Source of the DNA: Candidatus Termititenax sp.
GTDB taxonomy: Bacteria > Margulisbacteria > Riflemargulisbacteria > GWF2-35-9 > DYQY01
NCBI GenBank assembly: GCA_020719045.1
Contig: DYQY01000003.1
Coordinates: 1-62,148 of the forward strand
DNA length: 62,148 bases
Reading direction: 5' to 3'
In this document: positions 1 through 6,363 of the stretch, piece after piece
Numbering within the stretch: the stretch's first letter is position 1
Layout: every line of letters begins with the position of its first letter
Position numbers and translations under genes: made by a program
The notes under the pieces: model-generated
The model's database searches: none
Told to the model about the DNA's origin: nothing
What the model saw: the letters and a program-made list of their open reading frames with translations, nothing else

Positions 1-55
1 GCTCGTTGGGCTCATAACCCAAAGGTCGTCAGTTCGAGTCTGGCTCCCGCAACCA
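1..55 (+). tRNA. Initiator tRNA-fMet (CAU), 5' part outside window
   Basis: Only the 3' part is present. The anticodon loop CTCATAA gives anticodon CAU. The anticodon stem ends in three G-C pairs (GGG at 8-10, CCC at 18-20), the hallmark of initiator tRNA. The T arm GTCAG-TTCGAGT-CTGGC follows, then the acceptor strand CCCGCA, A and an encoded CCA at 53-55. The A at the end of the acceptor strand fits the unpaired 1:72 position of bacterial initiators, but base 1 is outside the window. Confidence 0.9.
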
Positions 56-115
56 TAAACCAATTAACAATCTTCATTAAATTTACTAATCTTAACAACA
101 CCTAGAATGGTTTAT

Positions 116-149
116 GCAGTGTACTCGAACGTAGTGAGTAGTTCACTGC
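116..149 (+). terminator. Hairpin after the tRNA, possible weak terminator
   Basis: GCAGTG (116-121) pairs with CACTGC (144-149), with a second inner ACTC/GAGT pairing, followed by a short CTCTTT. It lies between the tRNA and the next promoter. The T run is short, so this is only a possible terminator. Confidence 0.35.
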
Positions 150-162
150 CTCTTTCATTTGC

Positions 163-168
163 TATAAT
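163..168 (+). promoter_or_regulatory. Leaderless-type -10 box (TGCTATAAT)
   Basis: TATAAT with an extended TG-n lies 6 nt before the ATG at 175, which has no Shine-Dalgarno sequence. Transcription would begin at or next to the start codon. Confidence 0.6.
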
Positions 169-174
169 CAACAT

Positions 175-372
175 ATGTTAGAAGAGTTTTTCTATGTATA
201 TGTGCTTCAAAGTGAGTTTGACAATAAATTCTATATTGGGTATACCAGTAATCTTGAAAGAAGGATTAACGAGCATCAACAAGGGAAAAACATATCTACT
301 GCCAAACGTCTTCCGCTAAAATTAATCTACTTTGAAGGACATCTTTCAAAAACAGATGCAGAACGTAGGTAG
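175..372 (+). pseudogene. GIY-YIG nuclease-domain protein, C-terminally truncated
   Basis: The 65-residue product has the small stand-alone GIY-YIG (YhbQ/UPF0213-like) signature: VYVLQS near the start, the YIGYTSNLERRINEH core with its arginine, and the late TDAERR motif. Family members usually run to about 80-95 residues and continue after DAERR with a short basic helix. Here a stop follows at once, and the stop lies inside the 16-bp sequence GGTAGTGTACAATTTT that recurs at 1848. I infer that the 3' end was replaced by mobile-element sequence. The nuclease core may still fold. No function can be assigned beyond possible DNA repair or recombination. Confidence 0.7.
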
Positions 373-383
373 TGTACAATTTT
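368..383 (+). repeat. 16-bp direct repeat, copy 1
   Basis: GGTAGTGTACAATTTT is identical to 1848-1863. This copy ends the GIY-YIG frame and precedes a short transposase-like start. It may be an insertion-sequence end or a duplicated target. I saw no further copy in the window. Confidence 0.7.
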
Positions 384-456
384 GTTTGCAATTTGAGAAA
401 TTAAGATGGTCATCGTAAACTCTAATTTACGTAAATAAAAATGGAGGTAAAAAACG

Positions 457-528
457 ATGACCAAGATTAATAATACAGAATTATTTAAGTTTAGTGACAA
501 AAAAGCAACTAAAAGGGTTCATCTGTAA
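457..528 (+). pseudogene. Possible transposase N-terminal remnant (23 codons)
   Basis: A GGAGG-type ribosome site precedes an ATG that opens a 23-residue frame, MTKINNTELFKFSDKKATK and four more residues, then a stop. The short polar start resembles the N-termini of IS1380-like transposases, but this is from memory and the match is too short to be firm. A perfect hairpin (CGTAAA 414-419, TTTACG 426-431) lies just upstream. With the 16-bp repeat at 368 it looks like the left end of a decayed insertion sequence. Confidence 0.35.
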
Positions 529-588
529 AAGTTGATTATCTAAAACAATAATGCTAATATTTAAAAACAGTGATGGAAGGTTCTGAAA

Positions 589-825
589 ATGAAAAATAAC
601 ATTTCAAGTTTATTAAAGCATATAGAAGCTAAAGTTGGACTATCTATCAAAGATATTCAAGCTAACTCACCTCATAAAACAAGAAAACATATAGAGTCTA
701 AGAATGGCAAAACAATGAAATTTGTTTCTGCCTTTCCTTATATTGGCAGAGGCAACGTTCTCCGTGATGGGATCAAAGACACAGCCACAATAAATAAAGA
801 AATCGACAAGATTTTAGCTAGATAA
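589..825 (+). CDS. Small basic protein of unknown function
   Basis: This 78-residue basic protein has a GGAAGG ribosome site 8 nt upstream. The recognisable stretch is a central KFVSAFPYIGRGNVLRDG followed by an INKEIDKIL helix. I have seen similar small proteins without known function and assign none. It sits directly before the 826 gene (the stop codon abuts a GTG start), so the two are almost certainly co-translated. Both lie in the eroded accessory patch bounded by 16-bp repeats, so they may be cargo of a mobile element. Confidence 0.6.
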   Translation: MKNNISSLLKHIEAKVGLSIKDIQANSPHKTRKHIESKNGKTMKFVSAFPYIGRGNVLRDGIKDTATINKEIDKILAR

Positions 826-1446
826 GTGACAACACTTAAAGATACCTTCAGTTTTTATAATGAACTTATTAAGCCACTTTATAGTGAAATAGAAGCAGAA
901 GGTAACGATTTACCAATTGAGCTACTCTTCGAGATACACGCAGCCTTTGATCATTTAAAAAGATTCTACCTTGACGAAGAATCAGAAAAAGAATCTTGCG
1001 AAAAAGCCATATCACACCTAAAAAGAGGAGCATTAGATACATTCAAGTTAAAACTTAAATACTTCAACAACGACGTTAAATCTTTATCCAATTCCAATAT
1101 TGATTTAGAAATCATTGATTCAGGGAATTACTTCAAAGAATTTCTTAAAGATAAAAATAACATTGTTAGCCAGTCAAAAGAAGCTAGGCAACAAGAAAGC
1201 AATAAAGATAAAAATAAAGCATTTGAAACATGGATAGATGTTTCTCTGTTAATAGACGAATTCAAGGTCAAATACTTTGATGATAGCAAAGTAAGCTGGG
1301 CAAAGAAAAAAACAAAAAAACTATTTAGAAAAGAAACGTTAGCATCATTTTCTATAGGATTAATAACTGGATTAATAATCCTAATAATTGACAAAATAAA
1401 TTTAATGTCAGTATTTATTAATCATCTTAATAAAGCTCCAAAATAA
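826..1446 (+). CDS. Unknown protein with C-terminal membrane segment
   Basis: The product has 206 residues and a GTG start that abuts the previous stop. Residues about 1-170 are charged and predicted helical, including an IELLFEIHAAFDHLKRFY segment near residues 26-45. A basic KKKTKKLF stretch precedes one hydrophobic segment at about 172-194, which should anchor the protein with the bulk in the cytoplasm. I recognise no family. The arrangement (small basic protein plus single-pass membrane protein in an accessory patch beside a toxin-antitoxin remnant) would suit a defence or toxin pair, but nothing in the sequence proves it. Its last codons overlap the antisense toxin stub at 1422-1511. Confidence 0.6.
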   Translation: MTTLKDTFSFYNELIKPLYSEIEAEGNDLPIELLFEIHAAFDHLKRFYLDEESEKESCEKAISHLKRGALDTFKLKLKYFNNDVKSLSNSNIDLEIIDSGNYFKEFLKDKNNIVSQSKEARQQESNKDKNKAFETWIDVSLLIDEFKVKYFDDSKVSWAKKKTKKLFRKETLASFSIGLITGLIILIIDKINLMSVFINHLNKAPK

Positions 1447-1511
1447 TATCCAGCTTTGATTAGCCTTTTGACATCTTTGTCAAAATTTTTATGTGTTTGT
1501 ATTTGTCTCAT
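1422..1511 (-). pseudogene. YafQ/RelE-type toxin, N-terminal stub
   Basis: The ATG overlaps the antitoxin stop (ATGA at 1511-1508), the usual coupling in dinJ-yafQ operons. The frame reads MRQIQTHKNFDKDVKRL and twelve more residues, then stops after 29. The KNF-KD-KRL-KAG pattern is the first strand and helix of RelE/YafQ toxins, which are normally about 90 residues with catalytic residues near the C-terminus. Those are missing, so the toxin is dead. The end of the stub coincides with the 3' end of the convergent 826-1446 gene, marking a recombination junction. Confidence 0.7.
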
Positions 1512-1789
1512 ATTCCTAAATCTTTAAACAATTCCTTAGTAGAATTAAATCCTTTTACATTCTTTCCTTCCTTAGCATCTTGTATTGCCTCCATTGTCTC
1601 TTTAGGTAATTTTAATTCAAAAGGAATTCCACCTTCAGTTAATATTTTTGCAAAAAACATATTAATAGCTTCTGATGAAGAGATACCCAATTTGTGTAAA
1701 ACAATTTCAGCTTTATTTTTTAGTTCATGATCCATTCTGGCACTAACTCTAGCAGTCTTTTGTCTGTCTTTTGTCGTTGTCTTAGTCAT
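1508..1789 (-). CDS. RelB/DinJ-family antitoxin
   Basis: The 93-residue product has the RelB/DinJ layout. An N-terminal ribbon-helix-helix (ARVSARMDHELKNKAEIVL, about residues 13-31) is followed by LGISSSEAINMFFAKI, the typical second helix, and then GGIPFELKLP. The C-terminus would normally wrap the toxin. In intact systems it represses its own promoter and neutralises a YafQ/RelE mRNA interferase. Here the downstream toxin is truncated, so this is an orphan antitoxin. It might still act as a repressor or protect against a related toxin elsewhere. Its start at 1789 has a GGAGAAAA ribosome site. Confidence 0.85.
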   Translation of the reverse strand: MTKTTTKDRQKTARVSARMDHELKNKAEIVLHKLGISSSEAINMFFAKILTEGGIPFELKLPKETMEAIQDAKEGKNVKGFNSTKELFKDLGI

Positions 1790-1847
1790 AATATTTTCTC
1801 CTTATGTATTCCATTGTACCCCAAATGACGCACAATAAACATGGCGT

Positions 1848-1863
1848 GGTAGTGTACAATTTT
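1848..1863 (+). repeat. 16-bp direct repeat, copy 2
   Basis: Identical to 368-383 (GGTAGTGTACAATTTT). The two copies enclose the unknown gene pair and the toxin-antitoxin remnant, about 1.46 kb. Confidence 0.7.
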
Positions 1864-1947
1864 ATGAATATTTTATACAAACTATAAAAACAATGAAATT
1901 TGATTTGTTAGCCTATTGCTAACTAAAATGAAATTAACTTAATAAAT

Positions 1948-1969
1948 TTTCTTGAGTCGACTCAAGAAA
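1948..1969. promoter_or_regulatory. 22-bp perfect palindrome, candidate operator
   Basis: CTTGAGTCGACTCAAG (1951-1966) is extended on each side by TTT/AAA into a perfect 22-bp inverted repeat without spacer. It lies about 50 bp before the -10 box of the gene at 2031 and is not followed by a T run, so a dimeric regulator site is more likely than a terminator. The regulator is unknown. Confidence 0.4.
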
Positions 1970-2017
1970 TCACAACATAAAACATCTTATTAAATTATGT
2001 TTTGTTCCGTTATAGTG

Positions 2018-2023
2018 TAAAAT
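2018..2023 (+). promoter_or_regulatory. Leaderless-type -10 box (TAAAAT)
   Basis: TAAAAT lies 7 nt before the ATG at 2031, and no ribosome binding site is present. Confidence 0.45.
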
Positions 2024-2030
2024 AACCAGT

Positions 2031-2396
2031 ATGAAAAACAAAAAAACATTAGTCATAGGTGCTAGTCCAAATGAATCCAGATATTCTTATATGGCTGTTA
2101 CTCGGCTTGTTGAATTAGGATATGATGCTGTTGCTGTTGGCATTAGAGAAGGGATAATTGCAGGAATAGAGATTATCAAAGGTATGCCAAAAACTGAGGA
2201 TATTCATACTGTTACACTTTATGTTGGGGAACAAAACCAACCTCAATATTACGATTACATTCTAAGCTTAAACCCAAAAAGAGTTATTTTTAATCCAGGA
2301 ACTGAAAACCATGAATTTTATAAAATACTAAAAGAAAATAATGTTGAAGTATTAGTGGCTTGTACATTGGTACTTTTAGGAACTGGGCAATACTAA
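2031..2396 (+). CDS. CoA-binding domain protein (YccU-like)
   Basis: The 121-residue product is a single Rossmann-like CoA-binding domain. It starts KKTLVIGASPNESRYSYMAVTRL (the nucleotide-binding loop with the serine-rich turn) and later has the conserved FNPGTEN segment and a closing strand before ACTLVLL. Stand-alone members of this family bind CoA, but their physiological role is mostly unknown. The ATG has a TAAAAT box 7 nt upstream and no Shine-Dalgarno, so the mRNA is probably leaderless. A perfect palindrome at 1948-1969 may regulate it. It converges with the lipoprotein gene across a short AT-rich hairpin. Confidence 0.85.
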   Translation: MKNKKTLVIGASPNESRYSYMAVTRLVELGYDAVAVGIREGIIAGIEIIKGMPKTEDIHTVTLYVGEQNQPQYYDYILSLNPKRVIFNPGTENHEFYKILKENNVEVLVACTLVLLGTGQY

Positions 2397-2421
2397 AGTA
2401 ACAATTAAATTAAATTACTTT
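2395..2421. terminator. AT-rich bidirectional terminator hairpin
   Basis: AAAGTAA (2395-2401) pairs with TTACTTT (2415-2421) between two convergent genes, with TAATTTTC following on the plus strand. The stem is weak. Confidence 0.4.
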
Positions 2422-2806
2422 AATTTTCAATCATAATTTTTGAAATCTGTAGTGCCCACGCGACATTGCTTAGTTCCTCACCGTCGATATCCCTTTTTAT
2501 AAGCTTAACCTGATCAGTGTCAGGATTCAGCGCATAGTGGATTCTGACAACTCGTGGTTTTGGCTTACTTGCAGTAGTAATAACTACTTTTACATCCACT
2601 AACGGTGGGTTGTCTTTTTGCTTAACTACTACCCACTTTGCATGACCATGCTTTCCTGTTAGCATTTTAACTAACTGACCTATTGTATATACCTCACCTT
2701 TAATAGTTGTCTCTTTAACAATATTCTTGTAAGTATTACTACCACAACCAACTAAAAGCATTGCTGAAAGAGTAAGAACTAAAACTAATCTAATATATTT
2801 CGACAT
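2420..2806 (-). CDS. Small lipoprotein
   Basis: This 128-residue protein has a clear lipoprotein signal: SKYIRLVLVLTLSAMLLVGCGSN with the lipobox LVGC and Cys at about residue 21. The mature part is short, polar and basic, and I recognise no domain. It should be lipidated and held at the inner or outer membrane facing the periplasm. GAGGAGAA lies 6-8 nt before the ATG, so unlike many neighbours this gene has a normal leader. It is convergent with the CoA-binding gene and follows mnmE on the same strand after about 100 bp. Confidence 0.8.
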   Translation of the reverse strand: MSKYIRLVLVLTLSAMLLVGCGSNTYKNIVKETTIKGEVYTIGQLVKMLTGKHGHAKWVVVKQKDNPPLVDVKVVITTASKPKPRVVRIHYALNPDTDQVKLIKRDIDGEELSNVAWALQISKIMIEN

Positions 2807-2908
2807 TCATTTCTCCTCACCAATTCTTTTATAAAAAATTCTATAACTAGCTTAACATTATTTTTATTATTTACCAATTATACCTAAAAGAAATAGAAAA
2901 AAGCTAAC

Positions 2909-4282
2909 TTATTTGCCTACACAAAATCTAGAAAAGATATTATCGAGCACCTCGTTAGAGACATCCTCTCCTACGACTTGCCCCAAATGAACCATAGCCT
3001 CTTTTAAGTCCATTACCCAGCAATCCTCTGCGATATTGTTCAGAATGGAACCCTCAACCCTCTCAAGTGCATCCTTCGCCTTTAGTAGGCTCTCTTCGTG
3101 CCTTTCATTATTCAAAATAACATCATCACTACTATTAACCTTAAATAACTGCTCAATTTTGCTAATTAGCTTTAAATTAAACCTATCCAAATCATTATCT
3201 CTTAGAACAGAAAGCGACACTATCTCAGACTTAGGAAATCTCTTTGTAACATAATCTTTAACCTCATTATCAGAAGCAATATCTGTTTTATTTATAAGAA
3301 ACAGCGTCTTCTCCTCATCTATCTCGCCAATCAAAAGCTCATCTGAGCAGTCTATGCCACTATTAGCATCAAGCATAACAATTACAACGTCTGATTTGAA
3401 TAAATAATCCTTTGTTCTTTGCATGCCCAAGTTTTCTATCTTATCCTCGCTAACCCTTATTCCTGCAGTATCAACTAACTTTATTGGTATTCCCTCTAGC
3501 TCAATCCACTCTTCGATAGTGTCTCTGGTTGTTCCTGGAATATCAGAAACAATCGCCCTATTTTCCTCTAACCATTTATTAAATAAACTAGATTTTCCTG
3601 CATTTGGCTTTCCGGTAATTGATACAACAACACCATTCTTATAAATCTTCCCTTTGGAAAACGAGGATAATAGCTCATTAATTCTCTTTGCTACTTTCTC
3701 TAGAATCGAAAGATAATGAACAGGTTCAGACATCTCCTCTTCTTCTGGATAATCAAGATGAACCTCTATATGTGCAACTAAATCCAATATTTGTTTTCGT
3801 ATTTCAGAAATTCTTTCTGATAACATTCCTTGGAGATGAGAGCTTGCCACCTGCGCGGCAACTGTGGTTTTAGCATCGATTAAATCTATAATTGACTCTG
3901 CCTGAACAAGGTCTATTTTGCCATGAACTAACGCTCTCATCGTAAACTCGCCTGGTTCTGCTGACCTTGCGCCACCCTGATACAAAGCATTCAGAATCTT
4001 CTTAGCTAAAACATAATTGCCATGACTGTTAATCTCTATCATATCTTCACCAGTAAAAGACTTTGGAGCCTTAAAGTATGAAACTAGTACTTCGTCTAAC
4101 ACTTCACTACCTTTTTTGAATGCAGAAAATTTAATTGTATTTGGTTCAAAATTACTAATTGATAGGAAGGGTCTAACTATGGATACAACATCTTGGCCAC
4201 TTAAACGAATAACGGCAATCCCTGATCTCCCTGGTGGAGTTGAGGTTGCCGCTATAACATCAGAAAAACTTTTTAATGACAT
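2909..4282 (-). CDS. mnmE: tRNA modification GTPase MnmE (TrmE)
   Basis: MnmE works with MnmG to install cmnm5/nm5 groups on wobble U34 of tRNAs, using a formyl-tetrahydrofolate-type donor. The 457 residues match the family length. The folate-binding N-domain begins ATSTPPGRSGIAVIRLSG, and the helical middle contains the embedded G domain with P-loop GKPNAGKS (224-231), DTAG (271-274) and NKTD (about 332). The protein ends in the family hallmark CVGK, whose Cys is required for modification. It is the last gene of the rpmH-rnpA-yidD-yidC-jag-mnmE cluster and starts 2 nt after jag, so it is in the same operon. mnmG is not in the window. Confidence 0.97.
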   Translation of the reverse strand: MSLKSFSDVIAATSTPPGRSGIAVIRLSGQDVVSIVRPFLSISNFEPNTIKFSAFKKGSEVLDEVLVSYFKAPKSFTGEDMIEINSHGNYVLAKKILNALYQGGARSAEPGEFTMRALVHGKIDLVQAESIIDLIDAKTTVAAQVASSHLQGMLSERISEIRKQILDLVAHIEVHLDYPEEEEMSEPVHYLSILEKVAKRINELLSSFSKGKIYKNGVVVSITGKPNAGKSSLFNKWLEENRAIVSDIPGTTRDTIEEWIELEGIPIKLVDTAGIRVSEDKIENLGMQRTKDYLFKSDVVIVMLDANSGIDCSDELLIGEIDEEKTLFLINKTDIASDNEVKDYVTKRFPKSEIVSLSVLRDNDLDRFNLKLISKIEQLFKVNSSDDVILNNERHEESLLKAKDALERVEGSILNNIAEDCWVMDLKEAMVHLGQVVGEDVSNEVLDNIFSRFCVGK

Positions 4283-4284
4283 CC

Positions 4285-4824
4285 TTATACAGGAGTAATT
4301 ACTACTTTTCTATCCTGACTCTGTCCAATACTTTCTGTTTTTACTTCAGTGTAATCTTGTAGAGTTAAATGTACGATTCTTCTTTCCCATGAATTCATAG
4401 GTCTTAGAATTACTACTTCCTTTGTGCTAATAGCCTCTTCAGCCATTTCCTTTGCTAAAGCTACTAGTGACTCTTCTCTTTTATCTCTATATCCGCTTGC
4501 ATCAAGTACAACATTTATTGGTTTTTGAAACTTCTTACTTAAAATACTTCTAAGTAAAATTTGTAACGACTGTAACGTGCTTCCTTCTTTACCAATAATT
4601 CTTCCCATATCATCACCTTTAATATCAAGCGATACAAAATTATCTTCATACTTCACTACTTTTACTACATTGAAAAATCCCATAAGGTCTAATATCTCTG
4701 TGAGCATGTCCTTTGCAACTAAATGCACATCGCTATCAACCATGTTTCCAAAATTATCTTCAATCTTCTTTTCTTCTACTTGATTATGCTTATCTGAATT
4801 CCCAAAAATATTTAATATACCCAT
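4285..4824 (-). CDS. jag: KH/R3H RNA-binding protein Jag (KhpB-like)
   Basis: The 179-residue product has a KH domain with the GxxG loop in GRIIGKEGSTLQSLQ (about residues 75-90). It is followed by an R3H domain (YRDKREESLVALAKEMAEEA, then MNSWERRIVHLTLQ), the standard Jag/KhpB order. The typical N-terminal Jag_N domain is absent. Only about 30 polar residues precede the KH domain, which explains why the protein is shorter than the usual 200-plus. Family members bind RNA and affect cell division and elongation in Firmicutes; the role here is inferred. Its start overlaps the yidC stop. Confidence 0.9.
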   Translation of the reverse strand: MGILNIFGNSDKHNQVEEKKIEDNFGNMVDSDVHLVAKDMLTEILDLMGFFNVVKVVKYEDNFVSLDIKGDDMGRIIGKEGSTLQSLQILLRSILSKKFQKPINVVLDASGYRDKREESLVALAKEMAEEAISTKEVVILRPMNSWERRIVHLTLQDYTEVKTESIGQSQDRKVVITPV

Positions 4825-5579
4825 TACTTTACTCCTTTTTTGCTTTTGCTCGTTTGTTTTGTTTTTTTCTTTGGCTCTTCTGCCACAACCTCAACTACTA
4901 CTGGTGTTTCTGAAATAACGGCTGCTACTTCTTTAGTCTTTGCGGTTAACCAATACTGTTGTAATGCTGTAATAAACTGTGACAAAGCCCAATATACCAA
5001 TACGCCGCTTGGCATATTAATTGCAATAAATAACATCAAAAACGGCATAAACTTAAACATCTTTTGAGTAGGATCATTAGGGTCGGTAGTCATTGTCATT
5101 GTCTTTTGTGAAAGCCAAGTTGAAACTGCAACTAAGATAGGAAGAATAACCAACGCGTCTGGTCCAACTAGATTATTAATCCATAAGAAAGAAGCCTGAT
5201 TTGGTTCTACTGCAGCAATTAAAGCTTTAAACTTTGGGTCATTAAGCGCCATAAAGATAGCAATAAAAAAAGGTAATTGTATTAAAGTAGGTAAGCAGCT
5301 CCCAAACGGATTAACGTTGTGCTCCTTATATAATGACATCATCTGGATCTGAAGCTGTTGTGGGTTATCCTTATATTTTGCTTGTACTTCCTTAAGTAAC
5401 GGCTGAATCTTCTTCATTTCTTCCATTGCTCTTACTTGTTTAATAGTAAAAGGAAATAACACAGCTTTTATAGCAACAGTCACCAAGATAATTGCAATAA
5501 CATAATTATTAGTTAACTGGAAAGCATACTGCAAAACTGGAATCATCAGGTTATCTACTAAATACACAAACGGGTTCAT
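4824..5579 (-). CDS. yidC: Membrane protein insertase YidC, short form
   Basis: YidC/Oxa1 inserts and folds inner-membrane proteins with or without SecYEG. At 251 residues this is the compact form with five hydrophobic segments. It has no large periplasmic P1 domain, although the genome has an outer membrane. Visible family features are TVAIKAVLFPFTIKQ with the conserved groove-type basic residues, the cytoplasmic coiled region rich in KIQP and KYK motifs, and NPFGSCLPTLIQLPFFIA. There is no lipobox as in SpoIIIJ. The C-terminus is a basic KKKTKQTSKSKKG tail suited to ribosome contact. It lies between yidD and jag in the canonical order. Confidence 0.95.
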   Translation of the reverse strand: MNPFVYLVDNLMIPVLQYAFQLTNNYVIAIILVTVAIKAVLFPFTIKQVRAMEEMKKIQPLLKEVQAKYKDNPQQLQIQMMSLYKEHNVNPFGSCLPTLIQLPFFIAIFMALNDPKFKALIAAVEPNQASFLWINNLVGPDALVILPILVAVSTWLSQKTMTMTTDPNDPTQKMFKFMPFLMLFIAINMPSGVLVYWALSQFITALQQYWLTAKTKEVAAVISETPVVVEVVAEEPKKKTKQTSKSKKGVK

Positions 5580-5591
5580 ATTCTCACCTTT

Positions 5592-5801
5592 CTATTTAAC
5601 GGGATCGTAACCACCTGGATTCCAAGGATTACATCTTAACAATCTATATGCGCTCATTGAACTACCTCTTAACACTCCATACTTCTGTATTGCCTCAAGT
5701 GCATAAGAAGAACATGTAGGATAAAACCTGCATCTTTTAGGGGTTGTTAATGAATATTTTTTATATATTCCAATTAAAAAGATAAGTATTTTTTTAACCA
5801 T
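5592..5801 (-). CDS. yidD: Membrane protein insertion efficiency factor YidD
   Basis: This 69-residue protein has the full YidD pattern: an amphipathic N-terminus, the conserved [15 protein letters not shown], then [17 protein letters not shown] at the end. YidD assists YidC-dependent insertion and associates with the inner face of the membrane. It overlaps the end of rnpA by 8 nt and precedes yidC by 12 nt, so it is translated from the same mRNA. Confidence 0.96.
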   Translation of the reverse strand: MVKKILIFLIGIYKKYSLTTPKRCRFYPTCSSYALEAIQKYGVLRGSSMSAYRLLRCNPWNPGGYDPVK

Positions 5802-6141
5802 ATTTTCTCTTCAAGTACGCTAACTGATTAAGCCAGTCTAGTTTTATCTCTTCGGAGGTAAAACTCTTTGCACGATCTCTGGAGACAACCACATAACCAC
5901 CGGTCATCTCTGGCTTATTGCTCCTAAATGCTTCCCTCAGCCTTCTTTTTATTAAATTACGGATTACCGCTCTCTTATCAACTTTTTTGCTTACTATAAC
6001 TCCAAACTTCAATTCTGTGTCTGGCTTAAAATAAACAATTATGCTTTTCCCTGTTGCTTTCTTTTGGTCTTCAAAAACTGCTTTAAATTCAGAGTATTTT
6101 CTTAATCTAAGACCCTTATCAAAAGAAAATTGCTTAAACAG
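5794..6141 (-). CDS. rnpA: Ribonuclease P protein component, probable CTG start
   Basis: RnpA is the protein cofactor of RNase P, which trims the 5' ends of pre-tRNAs. The RNR signature is in [18 protein letters not shown]. The first standard-type start (TTG at 6012) would remove the conserved N-terminal strand. In-frame sequence upstream encodes [19 protein letters not shown] and then a strand ending in IIVYF, both typical of RnpA. Extending to the CTG at 6141-6139, just after an in-frame TAG, gives 115 residues, the usual family length. No ATG, GTG or TTG lies between. The CTG overlaps the last 8 nt of rpmH, so translation is probably coupled to rpmH termination. A sequencing error in this region is the alternative. 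Confidence 0.85.
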   Translation of the reverse strand: MFKQFSFDKGLRLRKYSEFKAVFEDQKKATGKSIIVYFKPDTELKFGVIVSKKVDKRAVIRNLIKRRLREAFRSNKPEMTGGYVVVSRDRAKSFTSEEIKLDWLNQLAYLKRKYG

Positions 6142-6268
6142 CTAATTTTGCCCTTCCTCTTTTGCGACGAGCTTTAAGGACTGCACGTCCTCCTACTGAA
6201 CTTGATCTCACAAGAAAACCATGTGTCTTGTGTCTTTTTCTGCTATTGGGCTGAAAGGTCTGCTTCAC
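6134..6268 (-). CDS. rpmH: Ribosomal protein L34
   Basis: A 44-residue frame reads [20 protein letters not shown], then the [19 protein letters not shown] core, which is unmistakable L34. The start is GTG at 6268, with GGAGG 8 nt upstream (6281-6277). It is the first gene of the rpmH-rnpA-yidD-yidC-jag-mnmE operon. The usual dnaA neighbour is absent; the next gene upstream is a metallopeptidase-like protein. Confidence 0.97.
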   Translation of the reverse strand: MKQTFQPNSRKRHKTHGFLVRSSSVGGRAVLKARRKRGRAKLAV

Positions 6269-6363
6269 TGGAACTACCTCCTATAACTTTTGCAACTACT
6301 TTTCCTAGTTTGTATTACGTATGAGCATTATATGAGAAAATAACTATAGGGTCAAATAAAAAT

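Noticed and set aside
1-55. Elongator tRNA-Met or tRNA-Ile2 with CAU anticodon
   Set aside because: The three consecutive G-C pairs in the anticodon stem and the 3' sequence CCCGCAACCA fit the initiator tRNA better.
6269-6363. Replication origin near rpmH
   Set aside because: rpmH often neighbours dnaA and oriC, but there is no dnaA and no cluster of DnaA boxes here.
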